Below are positions 9,817-18,690 of a stretch of 64,000 nucleotides of DNA, piece by piece. Positions within the stretch are counted from its first letter, which is position 1; each line of letters begins with the position of its first letter. The position numbers were made by a program, and so were the translations under genes. The notes below the pieces were generated by a model. The model saw nothing but the letters and a program-made list of their open reading frames with translations. It had not been told where the DNA came from and searched no databases. Origin of the DNA: Hymenobacter sp. YC55. GTDB lineage: Bacteria; Bacteroidota; Bacteroidia; Cytophagales; Hymenobacteraceae. The DNA is taken from positions 186,001 to 250,000 of the forward strand of contig NZ_JARNTX010000001.1 of the NCBI RefSeq assembly GCF_029433095.1, in the 5' to 3' direction.

Positions 9817-11016
9817 ATGCAGCCCACCTTTGTTTTTAGGAAGCCTAAAGACTGTAAGCAGATCTTACGCTCTACTATCGGTACCATCGTGCTCCGACTC
9901 ACAGTAAATGGAAAACGAGGCACCAAAACCACCGGCATACAGGTGGCCTATGCTGATTGGGACGCCAAAGGCCAGAAAATTAGGGGCAAGTCCGATTTAG
10001 TGAGAGCGTACACCGCCCGGCTCACCGACCTGCTAGCCGATGCCAACCGGCACTATTTCGACTTAGAGCGGGCAAAGCTGCCGGTTACACCAAACCGGCT
10101 TAAAAAACTGATTGCTGGTGAGGAAACCCAGGCAGATGAAACCCTGCTGCAGAGTTGGGACAAATGGCATGAGCGGCAGCTGCTCAGGGCCGCGGCTGGC
10201 GAAATTCTACCAGAAACAGCCCGGGTGCCGGAGCGGCGCCGGCCGCTCGTCGAAGCATGGTTGAAATCCATTAATCAGCCGGACCTGCTGAGTCGGGAAA
10301 TGACTGCACCCCTAGCGCGCGACTTTCGCCGGTGGCTGCTCACCGACTATGGTCACGTTAAAAGCGGAGCTCATGCCAACAAGTGCGCCCGGCTGCTGAG
10401 CGAGTGCATCAGCTGCGCGGTGGAACGCTCCGCCCTGGCAGTACACCCGTTCACAAAACTGAAGTTGCCCAAAGTCAAAAAGAGTCAGCTGGTGTACCTC
10501 ACCACTGAGCAGCTACAGCAGATCATCCGAGTGGAGCTACCTAACTCCGGCCTAAGGCGTACTAGGGACGCCTTTTTATTGATGTGTTATACAGGTATGG
10601 CATGGGTAGATGCCCGGGCCTTTGATCCCTGCCTGCACCTGACTACCGATATCAAAGGGCAGCAATGGCTGCACCGGCCCCGAACGAAAACGGAAGTTGA
10701 GGCTATCATACCCCTGCTGCCGGCGGCTCAAGTGTTACTTAACAAGTATAAAGATGAGGGCCGGGTGCCGATACCCAGCAATCAAAAGATGAATGAGCGA
10801 CTGAGAGAAATTGCAGCCATCCTGCACCTGCCGCTCAGGCTTACCTGCCACGTAGGGCGCCGAACGTTTGGTATGCTGGCACTAGACGCTGGCGTTAGTC
10901 TTGAGAGTGTTAGTGCCATGTTGGGCCATGCTTCTATCAGAATAACTCAAGAACTATATGCCAAAGTAAAAGAGGGCCGTATTGGGCGAGAAATGCGTGA
11001 TGCTGGTTTGTTATAA
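9817..11016 (+). CDS. int: tyrosine recombinase / phage integrase
   Basis: It recombines the phage attachment site with ssrA. The C-terminal catalytic domain shows the HxxR box (CHVGRRTF), the second His (LGHAS) and the nucleophile Tyr (ITQELYAKV), with a Lys in the region RPRTKTEVE. The first arginine expected in 'TGLRxxE' is missing: the box reads YTGMAWVDAR. IntDOT-type Bacteroidota integrases are also known to lack that residue. The N-terminal part is the usual SAM-like and arm-binding region of Bacteroidota integrases (VNGKRGTKTTGIQV). I take the ATG at 9817 rather than the GTG at 9802. It lies next to attL, as expected. Confidence 0.93.
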   Translation: MQPTFVFRKPKDCKQILRSTIGTIVLRLTVNGKRGTKTTGIQVAYADWDAKGQKIRGKSDLVRAYTARLTDLLADANRHYFDLERAKLPVTPNRLKKLIAGEETQADETLLQSWDKWHERQLLRAAAGEILPETARVPERRRPLVEAWLKSINQPDLLSREMTAPLARDFRRWLLTDYGHVKSGAHANKCARLLSECISCAVERSALAVHPFTKLKLPKVKKSQLVYLTTEQLQQIIRVELPNSGLRRTRDAFLLMCYTGMAWVDARAFDPCLHLTTDIKGQQWLHRPRTKTEVEAIIPLLPAAQVLLNKYKDEGRVPIPSNQKMNERLREIAAILHLPLRLTCHVGRRTFGMLALDAGVSLESVSAMLGHASIRITQELYAKVKEGRIGREMRDAGLL

Positions 11017-11136
11017 GTCTGTAAATCGTTAAATTAAGTGATAGTATCACTCAATCTCAGCAGCCTAGGCTCAATTTGAGCTTAAAACATTGATCTAAAG
11101 AGATTTTTTCGTTTATGTTTGTGAAAAGCTAAAGAC

Positions 11137-12474
11137 ATGCTGATAAGATTCGTTGTTTCTAACTTTCTTTCCTTTGACGAGGAAAGAGAGTTTAATATGC
11201 TAGCTGGTAACTTCAAAACACATAAGCATCATGTGTACAAAGCTGGTAAAGTTGATGTTCTGAAATCTGCTGCTATTTATGGTGCAAACGGTGCCGGAAA
11301 ATCCAATTTAATAGTTGCAATAGATGCGCTACAAGATATCGTAGAAGAGGGAACTGTGGCTAAGTCTATAGGAGATAAAAAATTTAGACTCAATAGAAAT
11401 AACAGCAAGTCCCCTAGTTCATTTGAAATAGAATTCTTTGTAGATAATAAGATATATGATTACGGTGTAAGTTTTAATGGTGATATTATTCTTGAAGAAT
11501 GGTTGTATGAATCTGGTATAACGTCGGAAGATAAAATTATTTTTGAGAGAAAATATAATAAAAATAAAACACATATAAAATTACATGGGAATTACACAAA
11601 AACAGCTAAAAGAAAATATTTAGTTGAGTTGATGGAGGAAAGCTTATTAAAAAGAAATGAACTATTAATAAGCAAAAATGATAGCTTAAAGATTCCTGAT
11701 ATAAAAAAGGCAAAAGATTGGATAGTGAATTCACTGTTAATTGTATATCCTGGAAGTAGATTTGGTGGTCTCGCCCCTATGATGTCCAGATCTGAAAGAT
11801 TTTGTGAATTTGCTAATAATCTACTAATCACATTCGATACCGGGGTTGATAAACTTGAAGTTGTTACAGTGGATTTTGAAAAGTTTATTGGAAAAGATGA
11901 GGATGAGTTAAAAGTTGATATACTTGATAGTGTGAATGAAGGTAAACATGTTATGCTAAATTCAACTGAAAAAGGAACTGTTCATGTTTTAAAGGAAAAT
12001 GATGAAGTAGTAGTTAAGTATGTGAATTCTATTCATAAGGATAATAATGGTAATGATGTATCCTTCGAATTAGATCAAGAATCTGATGGGACCCGACGTT
12101 TGTTAGATTTTATTCCTGCGCTTGATATGATAATTAGGCAGGATGTAACTTATGTCATAGACGAAATGGATCAAAGTTTACATCCAGCATTATTGTATTC
12201 AATGGTGAAAAAAATAATGGCTGATGAATCAACTAAAGGCCAATTAATATTTACTACACACGAATCAAATCTTCTTGATTTAGAGATCTTTAGACAAGAT
12301 GAAATATGGTTTGCTGAAAAAAATAAAGAAAAAGGCAGTACAGAATTGTACTCATTAAGTGAGTATAAACCTCGATATGATTTAGATATTCGAAAAGGAT
12401 ACCTTAGAGGTAGATTTGGAGCTATCCCTTTTCTAGCGCCATTACAAGATCTAAGCTGGAGCGAACATGCGTAA
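11137..12474 (+). CDS. AAA ATPase, RloA/AbiLi-like (predicted anti-phage)
   Basis: An ABC/SMC-type ATPase of 445 residues of the kind paired with RloB-like proteins. It starts MLIRFVVSNFLSFDEE, the usual first strands of the AAA_15/AAA_21 group. It has Walker A GANGAGKSN (about residue 50), Walker B with acidic cluster YVIDEMDQSLHP (about 345) and the switch histidine in LIFTTHES (about 373). Its stop overlaps the start of the next gene by eight bases, so the two are translated as a pair. The gene is very AT-rich beside GC-rich phage genes, a sign of recent acquisition. Related pairs (AbiL, and more distantly PARIS) abort infection by other phages; that role is inferred here. Confidence 0.8.
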   Translation: MLIRFVVSNFLSFDEEREFNMLAGNFKTHKHHVYKAGKVDVLKSAAIYGANGAGKSNLIVAIDALQDIVEEGTVAKSIGDKKFRLNRNNSKSPSSFEIEFFVDNKIYDYGVSFNGDIILEEWLYESGITSEDKIIFERKYNKNKTHIKLHGNYTKTAKRKYLVELMEESLLKRNELLISKNDSLKIPDIKKAKDWIVNSLLIVYPGSRFGGLAPMMSRSERFCEFANNLLITFDTGVDKLEVVTVDFEKFIGKDEDELKVDILDSVNEGKHVMLNSTEKGTVHVLKENDEVVVKYVNSIHKDNNGNDVSFELDQESDGTRRLLDFIPALDMIIRQDVTYVIDEMDQSLHPALLYSMVKKIMADESTKGQLIFTTHESNLLDLEIFRQDEIWFAEKNKEKGSTELYSLSEYKPRYDLDIRKGYLRGRFGAIPFLAPLQDLSWSEHA

Positions 12475-13186
12475 GAGTAGAGGTTATAAGCGAGAAACTC
12501 CATCAAGACTTCTTCGAGATTATAAAGTATTTGCTATTGCATGTGAAGGGCAGAAAAGGGAACCTGAATATTTCAATGTATTTAGGTATATGTCTGACAG
12601 AATAAAAATTGATATTATTGAGGATGTAGTCAGCGATGGAGAAAATATAGAGAATAAGTCAGCACCCAATTGGGTGTTGGATAGAGCAATGAAATACATA
12701 GATAGGGTAGGACTTGTCGAAGAAGATTATTTGTGGTTTGTTATTGATTCAGATAGGTGGGACGTAGATCAAATCAGAGTTCTTGCAGAACATTGTGCTA
12801 GATTTGCGAATTGGCAAATAGTAATAAGTAATCCTTGCTTTGAAGTTTGGCTATATTTTCATAAGCGTTCTGATATACTTTCTTCTGCATCTGATAGTTG
12901 CAGTAAATTTAAATTTGAGATATCGACATTTGAAAATGGAGGTTATCATCCATATAAATTTATTCCCTATTTGCAAGATGCAATTACTAATGCAAAGAAT
13001 GCCGACACCAATGCAGATCATTATCTGCCTGAAGTAAAAGCAACTAAAGTATATCAGTTAGCCGAGGCACTTTTAAATGTTATAGGCGTAAGTAAATTTC
13101 AAAGTTTCCTTTCAATTGTTCTCCCAAAGCTTATTGAGGAAAATGTTGAAAAGGCAAGAAAATCTAAAAAACAAAAGCCTGCTTAG
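12467..13186 (+). CDS. RloB-like protein, partner of the upstream ATPase
   Basis: A 239-residue protein with the RloB family pattern: an early acidic motif FAIACEGQKREPEY, an acidic DSD (WFVIDSDRWD) and the signature NPCFEVWLYFH. The first two resemble the TOPRIM arrangement used by nucleases of defence systems such as AbiLii and PARIS AriB. The basic C-terminus ends KSKKQKPA. It shares an overlapping operon and the same low GC with the ATPase, and a hairpin follows directly. It is likely the effector of an abortive-infection pair carried by the prophage, possibly a nuclease. I cannot tell the exact subtype. Confidence 0.78.
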   Translation: MRKSRGYKRETPSRLLRDYKVFAIACEGQKREPEYFNVFRYMSDRIKIDIIEDVVSDGENIENKSAPNWVLDRAMKYIDRVGLVEEDYLWFVIDSDRWDVDQIRVLAEHCARFANWQIVISNPCFEVWLYFHKRSDILSSASDSCSKFKFEISTFENGGYHPYKFIPYLQDAITNAKNADTNADHYLPEVKATKVYQLAEALLNVIGVSKFQSFLSIVLPKLIEENVEKARKSKKQKPA

Positions 13187-13215
13187 AATTTGTCAAATAG
13201 GCAACTTGACAAATT
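13187..13215 (+). terminator. terminator-like hairpin after the RloB-like gene
   Basis: AATTTGTCAA (13187-13196) pairs perfectly with TTGACAAATT (13206-13215) with a nine-base loop. It begins right after the stop codon. The stem is AT-rich and lacks a strong T run, so it could also be an operator. Confidence 0.5.
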
Positions 13216-13245
13216 ATAAGTAGGTTTATTATATAAATTGCTTTA

Positions 13246-14151
13246 TTATACTCCAACCCATTGCCGAGCTACTAGTACGTAAAATGGTGGCCGGTTTTCG
13301 TGAGGTTGATTGCCACCGGTTTCGTTGATGGTGTGGGTGTGGGCGCCGGCGGATTGCGTCTGCAAAGTGCGGTCTGAGGTCGGAGCATTGCCCCGGCTGA
13401 TTGTGTTATCACTGCCATCCGAGCCCCGGGTGCCGATGCCGTGGGTGTGGGCGCCGGCGGATTCCATACCGTGCGCGTGAGCCGGCAGCTGATTGGTGGT
13501 GAGTGTTACCTGAGCAGAGCCGCCGGTGTTGCCCGGCGAATAATCACTATTTGCCGGATTCATGCCCGCAATAAAGCGTTCACGTAGATCCGCGGTGCCG
13601 TTCTGGCCGTTGCACAATGCCCAGCCGGCGGCAGGTTGGCCCAACCACCCGCGGCCGGTGCCATCATACTGAGAGGCCGTGTGATTTGTCAGCCACTGCA
13701 CCTCTCCTATAGTACGGGTGTTGTTTTCTACCCATTTCCAGTAGGTGAGCTCCGGCCCTATAACGGTGCCGTAAGTGATGGCGGCGCCGGCGGCGGCCGT
13801 GCCTTTGGCCTGCGTGAGCAGCAACTGCTCACTCATACAGGGCTTACTGCCGCCGGTCTGATACGCGCGTACATCAGATTCCTCAATAGCTCCAAGCGCA
13901 ATTTCCAGCGGCAGCGGCACATCACTAGCGCCATCATACCGATGGATTTCACCACCGAGCCACACAAACCCCGGCTGTATATCAGCGCGAAGGCCATCCG
14001 GACTCTTATTGCTCAGAGTGCAGCCGCTGAGCACCATCGGCGGCGCCCCCTGCAAGATGGCCGTGATGGCAGCATAGGCCTCTGATTGCAAAACCTCAAA
14101 ATCATCGTTAGCTAAGCCCCGGCCGCCGGTAAAGAAAATTAATTGCTTCAT
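13246..14151 (-). CDS. tail collar / tail tip protein with HxH motifs
   Basis: A 301-residue tail protein with a C-terminal phage collar domain, as in T4 gp12-like fibres and microcystin-dependent protein relatives. The signs are GWLGQPAAGWALCNGQ, DLRERFIAGM, and the Pro/aromatic end NRPPFYVLVARQW. It contains three HxH clusters (AHAHG, AHTHG, AHTHT), a motif that binds iron in the tips of some phage fibres. It is the last gene of the late minus-strand operon, two bases from the baseplate gene before it, the usual place for a receptor-contacting protein. Host binding is inferred. Confidence 0.8.
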   Translation of the reverse strand: MKQLIFFTGGRGLANDDFEVLQSEAYAAITAILQGAPPMVLSGCTLSNKSPDGLRADIQPGFVWLGGEIHRYDGASDVPLPLEIALGAIEESDVRAYQTGGSKPCMSEQLLLTQAKGTAAAGAAITYGTVIGPELTYWKWVENNTRTIGEVQWLTNHTASQYDGTGRGWLGQPAAGWALCNGQNGTADLRERFIAGMNPANSDYSPGNTGGSAQVTLTTNQLPAHAHGMESAGAHTHGIGTRGSDGSDNTISRGNAPTSDRTLQTQSAGAHTHTINETGGNQPHENRPPFYVLVARQWVGV

Positions 14152-14152
14152 T

Positions 14153-14695
14153 TTAGACGTATGCTAGTTTGTGGCGGATCATGGATATTTTCAGCTGCTT
14201 TATTCTGGCCTGCAGCGCGGCCTCTTGTGGCCTCAGGGAGCGCGGCACCTGCACCGTAAACCCTACTTGACTCACGTACTCAATCCAGTGATTTATATAG
14301 AGTAGCGGCTCTCCCTCAGACGTTTGGTAAGTGGGTGGCATCGGCTGCTGCTCACTCACGAAATTGAGGTACACCGGGCTGAGCTCCGTATCTGAGTTGA
14401 TGATCCTGATTCGGCGGAAAACCGGATCAAACCGATCATTTAGGGCTCTTTCTAGCAGCATCGTTTGCCCGTTATAGCTGAGCTCCGTGCGGCTCCGGCG
14501 AACATGCTCCGCAAACTGTAGGTAGGTGGTGAGCAGAGGCGAGTGCAGGGCTCTCACCCAGGCGAGCATCACCGGCCGGCGAAGAATCGAAGGCAGCAAC
14601 GATTTGAGCAGCGGTGGCAGGCTCAGCCGGTAGCGGAGCGGCAGCAGCGGCAGCACTTGCTGCAGCTGCTGCTCATCAATTGATAGCTGAGCCAT
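14153..14695 (-). CDS. probable baseplate / tail protein I-like, unknown
   Basis: A 180-residue protein that overlaps the end of the baseplate J-like gene by 20 bases and precedes the tail collar gene. In contractile phages this place is held by tail protein I, which joins baseplate to fibres. I see no decisive motif. It has Leu/Arg-rich helices at the start (LPLRYRLSLPPLLKSLL) and a basic end. The role comes from position only. Confidence 0.5.
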   Translation of the reverse strand: MAQLSIDEQQLQQVLPLLPLRYRLSLPPLLKSLLPSILRRPVMLAWVRALHSPLLTTYLQFAEHVRRSRTELSYNGQTMLLERALNDRFDPVFRRIRIINSDTELSPVYLNFVSEQQPMPPTYQTSEGEPLLYINHWIEYVSQVGFTVQVPRSLRPQEAALQARIKQLKISMIRHKLAYV

Positions 14696-15509
14696 AAGGC
14701 AGATAGGTGAGCGTGTCTACTAGGGTGCTGCCGGCGGCATCATCCTCTACTATGTAGCCGGCTTGCGTCTCGTACACCCGGCTGATCAGAGTCGGAGCGC
14801 CGGCGCCGGCCCGGGCGGTTACGGCTACCATCTGCACATCTTTCACCCCGGGCACGGCCTGCAGGTAGTCCTGAATTTTGGCGAGGTAGATCAGGCCGTT
14901 AAATTCTAAGGCTGCCAAGTAGGAGCGGAGCGAGGCCTGCACCTGCAGCTGCAGGGCCGGCACATCAATCAGCGGATCATAGTAGATTTTGGCCTCTACT
15001 CGGAGCTTATCAGCAGCCCGGCTCACAATTTCTTTCCGGACGCCGGCAAATCCTTTCCGGTCAAAATAGCCTCTCACCTGCGTGAGCTCTGCATTGCTGA
15101 GCGCTGCCAGGGTACCGGCTACCGGGCCATTTTTGGCCACCTTTATAAAGAGCTTGCCGGTGAGTTCGTTTTCAATGGCCGCGGCCCGGGTGATGATTTT
15201 CGCGCCGGTGCTGCCGGCGGCGTAATGAATACCATCATCATCAGCCACCAACGTATCACCGGCCTGAAACAGCAGAGCCTGATCAGCATACCATGCTGCA
15301 GTGCCGGGTTTGGCCCGGGCAAGGGCTGTTTCTACATCTGCCTTATGCCGGTCAAAAATCACCTCATGCAAGTGCAGGGCAAAGGCCGTAATGAATGCCC
15401 ACAACCGATGTAGGGCGGTGGCAGAGGTTGAATTAAGCCGGGCTAAAACCGGATCTGCCGCCCGGCTGGCCTGTATGGCATCAAATATTTCCTGCTGAGT
15501 GCGGGCCAT
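14676..15509 (-). CDS. baseplate J-like protein
   Basis: This wedge component of contractile-tail baseplates corresponds to P2 gpJ / Mu gp47 / T4 gp6. The 277-residue protein has the family layout: an N-terminal helical part (MARTQQEIFDAI), a central region KPGTAAWYADQAL, and a C-terminal two-strand/helix section ending in the self-association pattern FNGLIYLAKIQDYLQAVPGV. It is shorter than P2 gpJ, as in other Bacteroidota myophages. The next downstream gene overlaps it by 20 bases. It shows that the tail is contractile. Confidence 0.78.
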   Translation of the reverse strand: MARTQQEIFDAIQASRAADPVLARLNSTSATALHRLWAFITAFALHLHEVIFDRHKADVETALARAKPGTAAWYADQALLFQAGDTLVADDDGIHYAAGSTGAKIITRAAAIENELTGKLFIKVAKNGPVAGTLAALSNAELTQVRGYFDRKGFAGVRKEIVSRAADKLRVEAKIYYDPLIDVPALQLQVQASLRSYLAALEFNGLIYLAKIQDYLQAVPGVKDVQMVAVTARAGAGAPTLISRVYETQAGYIVEDDAAGSTLVDTLTYLPYGSAIN

Positions 15510-15515
15510 GGTAAG

Positions 15516-15608
15516 CTATTTTTTGAGGTAGATCCGAACCTGCCAGAGCAGGCCGGCTAGTAATGCCAGGCCGAAAGCCGGCACCAACCAATCAGGCGCG
15601 TAAGCCAT
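15516..15608 (-). CDS. 30-residue single-span membrane peptide
   Basis: A tiny ORF starting at the ATG complementary to 15606-15608. It encodes MAYAPDWLVPAFGLALLAGL and ends in a basic tail IYLKK. One membrane span covers most of it. Its start overlaps the stop of the upstream gene as TAATG, a strong sign of coupled translation. It fills the gap between two baseplate genes. Short membrane peptides occur in phage tail operons, but I do not know the function. Confidence 0.6.
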   Translation of the reverse strand: MAYAPDWLVPAFGLALLAGLLWQVRIYLKK

Positions 15609-16111
15609 TAGGTAAAACGCCCCATAGCGTCAGCGGCCTCTATATGGTGCTCAATCAGAAAGCGGATTCTGATATCCTGCGTGTCCCGTAGCACACAGAA
15701 GAAATCACCCTGCAGCGCCAAGGCCTCCGGCCGGCTGTTCAGGAAATCATGCCAGGAGCTTTCACTGATGCTGATGTACTGCTGCTTTACAAAGTCGAGC
15801 ACCGTTTCCGAGCTCACTAGGATGTACAGGATGGCTCCGCTTTGCGGATCTACGGCCGTGTTATTGTCGGCTACCAGCGTTTTAGGGTAGGAGCTCACGC
15901 CCTCCCAGGTAAGCCGCTCACCATACTCACCGGCTTCAGTGGCCGCGTACTGCGTCACGCTCAGCTGCATGAGCACCGAGCAAGTGCCATCGGCTTGCTG
16001 ATTGATGTTCAGGCCATGGTAGCGGGCCTTTTGCTTAACTACAGTAGCCCCGCTCCGGCGGTCTGATACAGGTAGCTCAATAGTGGTAACAGGTAGCGAA
16101 ACTAAGGGCAT
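15608..16111 (-). CDS. unknown tail/baseplate operon protein
   Basis: A 167-residue protein of mixed strands and helices with no recognisable motif. It lies between the LRR-like tail protein and the membrane peptide, with its stop in a TAATG overlap. The first 60 residues repeat a beta-type pattern (VSLPVTTIELPVSD) and the end is helical. The position among baseplate and fibre genes suggests a virion or chaperone role. Nothing more can be said. Confidence 0.55.
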   Translation of the reverse strand: MPLVSLPVTTIELPVSDRRSGATVVKQKARYHGLNINQQADGTCSVLMQLSVTQYAATEAGEYGERLTWEGVSSYPKTLVADNNTAVDPQSGAILYILVSSETVLDFVKQQYISISESSWHDFLNSRPEALALQGDFFCVLRDTQDIRIRFLIEHHIEAADAMGRFT

Positions 16112-16140
16112 GAGAAAGGAGGTAAAAAGAGAGAAATCAA

Positions 16141-17463
16141 TTATTTGCGGTCAAATAGGCCGTATCCGGTGTTGCCGATAAAACCGGCATAGCCTTTCAC
16201 GTTGCTGATCACCCAGCGCTTACCGGAGCCGCTGAGCACGGTATGATCACCCTGATTCATCAGATCCGGATTAAAGGATTGATGGCAGTTAATCACATCA
16301 CCCACCTGCCACATCGTTACATCATCGTCTGAGCTAATCAGATCAATCCGAACTGAGGTATCAGATAAAATCACCACGTTGAAAACCGGCAGGTTCTGCT
16401 CATAGTAGTGGCCTAGAGCCCTGATCTGATCCAGCTTTGTGCGGGCCGCGGCCGTTACGATGGATTCATTAGCCCGGGCGCTGCGCGTGATGCTGCCGGC
16501 GCTGAGCCAATGATCATTCACATTGCCCAGGCCGGTAAGAAACTGGCAGCGGGCTCTGCCGGCATCATCGGCTAGCAGCACATCAAAAATCCCCTCCGCA
16601 GTGGCGCGGTTGATGCCGGCGGCGTAGGCTTGAAACTGCTGCAGGCCGCGGCAGTTGGCTACCAATTCCGGTAGGCTGCCGGGCCGGCCCGGCACCCCGT
16701 TGAGCGCTAGGCTAAAATTGCAGTAGATGATATTGAGGAAAGTGAGATTGCTGCCGGGCGCGGTTTTGATATCGTTTATCCGGCTTTCGCGGGCCTCTAA
16801 GCGCTGCAGGCCCGGCACATTGCGAAGATCTAGCAGCCCCAGGCCGGCCCCGCCGGTGAGCCCGTTGTTAGCAATGTAGAGCGCCGAAAGAGAGGGCATC
16901 GGCGGCAGCACTTGCGGGTAGGCTATGCGGTTGCCGTTCAATACAATTTCACTCAGGCCGGGCGCATTGATTGGCCACCCTACGCTAGTGCAGTTGGAAT
17001 TACCGGCGCGGATCTGCGAGGCATTAACCTCCGTAACATCTAAAATCTGATCATAGCAATCCGTGCCATCAATATCGAGCGAGTACTGAAAATTGGCCTT
17101 GAAAGTGGTGCACTTGCTGCCGTTAAGGGCCGCGGCCACTAGGTTCCGGAAGGCTGAAAAATCCGCTATCCCCTCATCACCATTGAGCGAAACCACCCCA
17201 CCGGAGCGGATAGTGAGCAGATCTACCGTTTCGGGCTGCGCTATACTAATACCACAGGTGCGGCGGCTGGCATTCGGATAGGTTTTATTGATTTCACCTA
17301 TAAACGCATCAGCTGAGCCATCATCGGTGCTCAGCGTGGTGGTGAGCCCGGTGGTGGTGCGTACTGTAAGCCGGAGCTCAGTGCTGAAAAAGGTAAATTC
17401 AATAGTTGGCCTCACGCGCATCATGGCCGTGAAAAACCCGCGTAAATAGCTGAAACCGCTCAT
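16141..17463 (-). CDS. LRR-like tail protein, candidate receptor-binding protein
   Basis: A 440-residue protein with a middle section that looks like leucine-rich repeats: LSALYIANNGLTG, LLDLRNVPGLQRLEA, LTFLNIIYCNFSL and LPELVANCRGLQQF, each with the L-x-x-L-x-L-x-x-N spacing (about residues 170-290). The first 100 residues are strand-rich and the last 80 form a separate domain. It sits in the fibre/baseplate stretch. LRR folds bind proteins or sugars, so recognition of a host surface or capping of a fibre is plausible but inferred. LRR proteins are unusual in phage tail operons. Confidence 0.6.
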   Translation of the reverse strand: MSGFSYLRGFFTAMMRVRPTIEFTFFSTELRLTVRTTTGLTTTLSTDDGSADAFIGEINKTYPNASRRTCGISIAQPETVDLLTIRSGGVVSLNGDEGIADFSAFRNLVAAALNGSKCTTFKANFQYSLDIDGTDCYDQILDVTEVNASQIRAGNSNCTSVGWPINAPGLSEIVLNGNRIAYPQVLPPMPSLSALYIANNGLTGGAGLGLLDLRNVPGLQRLEARESRINDIKTAPGSNLTFLNIIYCNFSLALNGVPGRPGSLPELVANCRGLQQFQAYAAGINRATAEGIFDVLLADDAGRARCQFLTGLGNVNDHWLSAGSITRSARANESIVTAAARTKLDQIRALGHYYEQNLPVFNVVILSDTSVRIDLISSDDDVTMWQVGDVINCHQSFNPDLMNQGDHTVLSGSGKRWVISNVKGYAGFIGNTGYGLFDRK

Positions 17464-17478
17464 TTCTACAGGGAAATA

Positions 17479-18684
17479 CTAGGCAAGAGTGAAAATTGTG
17501 TATTGTATTTTCCCGTTACCGCCCACCTTGAACATGTACATGTTTTCCTTGCCGGATTGAAAAACCCCGGTTATCAGCTGAAAATCCGCCGGATTGATCA
17601 CCGGAGCGCTTGCCCCTACACCCAGGTAAGCCCCTACCACCGTGCCGAGTACCGCCCCGGTTTTGTCGAGAGTGAAAGTGCCGCTGAAAATGGCCGGGTA
17701 TTCTCTGTCTCGCGTGAAGGTGATTGTAGTACCGGCGCCGGGCTGCACCCCTACTTTGCCGTTGATTTCATTGATGGCAGCCACTAGGGAGCCCTTTGCC
17801 GCGGTGGTGAGATCCGCCCGGGTGCCTACTTCCGTTTTCACGGCAGCCACCGAGGGCACGGCCGTGGTGCTGTTGGTGCTCAGATCCTGCTCCGGCGTGA
17901 TGGTGGCACCGCTCCCGCTGCCTACCTGAATCTGCACATTGCCATTTGCATCCGGTGCAACCCCGTTCACCGAGCGCACGGTGCCGGTGCCGCCGGTGCT
18001 AGGGTTGGTTACGGTGGTAGTCGGATCAGGCGAGGTAAAGCGGAGCCGCCATGCCGTGCTCACGCCTACTACCTGATTGCCGGCCTCTCCCTCTACCAGC
18101 TGCACCGAGGCCGCGGCCGTGGCATAGCACTCATACATGGCAATCTTAGCGGCGCTGATGGCGTGAATCCATACATCACCCGCGGCGCCGGCCTCCGAGG
18201 TTGGCGCGTAGCTTTCCCATCGAATGCGTGAGCCGTTGATGCCGTTGGTGCCATCGGTACCGGGCCGGCCCTGCAGGCTGACCATGTACTGAGACAAGGT
18301 GCCAACAAAGCCGGAGGCCTGCGCAAGCTCATAGGCGGATTTGCCAGCCGGGCCAGGAACGGTAGAAGCCGGGCCGGGCAAGCCCCGCGGCCCGGGTACG
18401 GCGCTAGGAGCTCCGCGGAGCGTGAGCTTGAAAAGCCACTCCCCGGCCTCCTTTAGATACATATCTGCCGTTTGCAGATCTACGTAGGCATCAATATCAG
18501 TACCCAGGCCATTATCAGGCACCCCGTTACCGTGCAGAATCACCGCCCCGCGGGCCATGCCTTCAAACACTTCTACGGCTGCGGCTACCTCACCGAAAAC
18601 AGCCTGCAGATCTAGGGCACTTGTATCAGATAGGCCGCTCCGGATGTGGGTGGTGGCGGAATCACGTATTAAATCGGCGTACAT
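17479..18684 (-). CDS. tail fibre-like protein with collagen-like stretch
   Basis: A 401-residue protein with short Gly-Pro-rich collagen-like segments (GPRGLPGPASTVPGPAGKS, GRPGTDGTNG), a common building block for phage fibre trimers. A Gly/Thr/Ser-rich beta region follows (VNPSTGGTGTVRSVNGVAPD), then a C-terminal globular part. It is 15 bases from the LRR-like gene. A fibre or fibre-anchor role fits. The receptor is unknown. Confidence 0.65.
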   Translation of the reverse strand: MYADLIRDSATTHIRSGLSDTSALDLQAVFGEVAAAVEVFEGMARGAVILHGNGVPDNGLGTDIDAYVDLQTADMYLKEAGEWLFKLTLRGAPSAVPGPRGLPGPASTVPGPAGKSAYELAQASGFVGTLSQYMVSLQGRPGTDGTNGINGSRIRWESYAPTSEAGAAGDVWIHAISAAKIAMYECYATAAASVQLVEGEAGNQVVGVSTAWRLRFTSPDPTTTVTNPSTGGTGTVRSVNGVAPDANGNVQIQVGSGSGATITPEQDLSTNSTTAVPSVAAVKTEVGTRADLTTAAKGSLVAAINEINGKVGVQPGAGTTITFTRDREYPAIFSGTFTLDKTGAVLGTVVGAYLGVGASAPVINPADFQLITGVFQSGKENMYMFKVGGNGKIQYTIFTLA

Positions 18685-18690
18685 AACCAG

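Noticed and set aside
9506..9907. A 133-codon ORF across the ssrA end and the left phage end
   Set aside because: It runs through the tmRNA 3' end, the att core and a terminator, so it cannot be a real gene.
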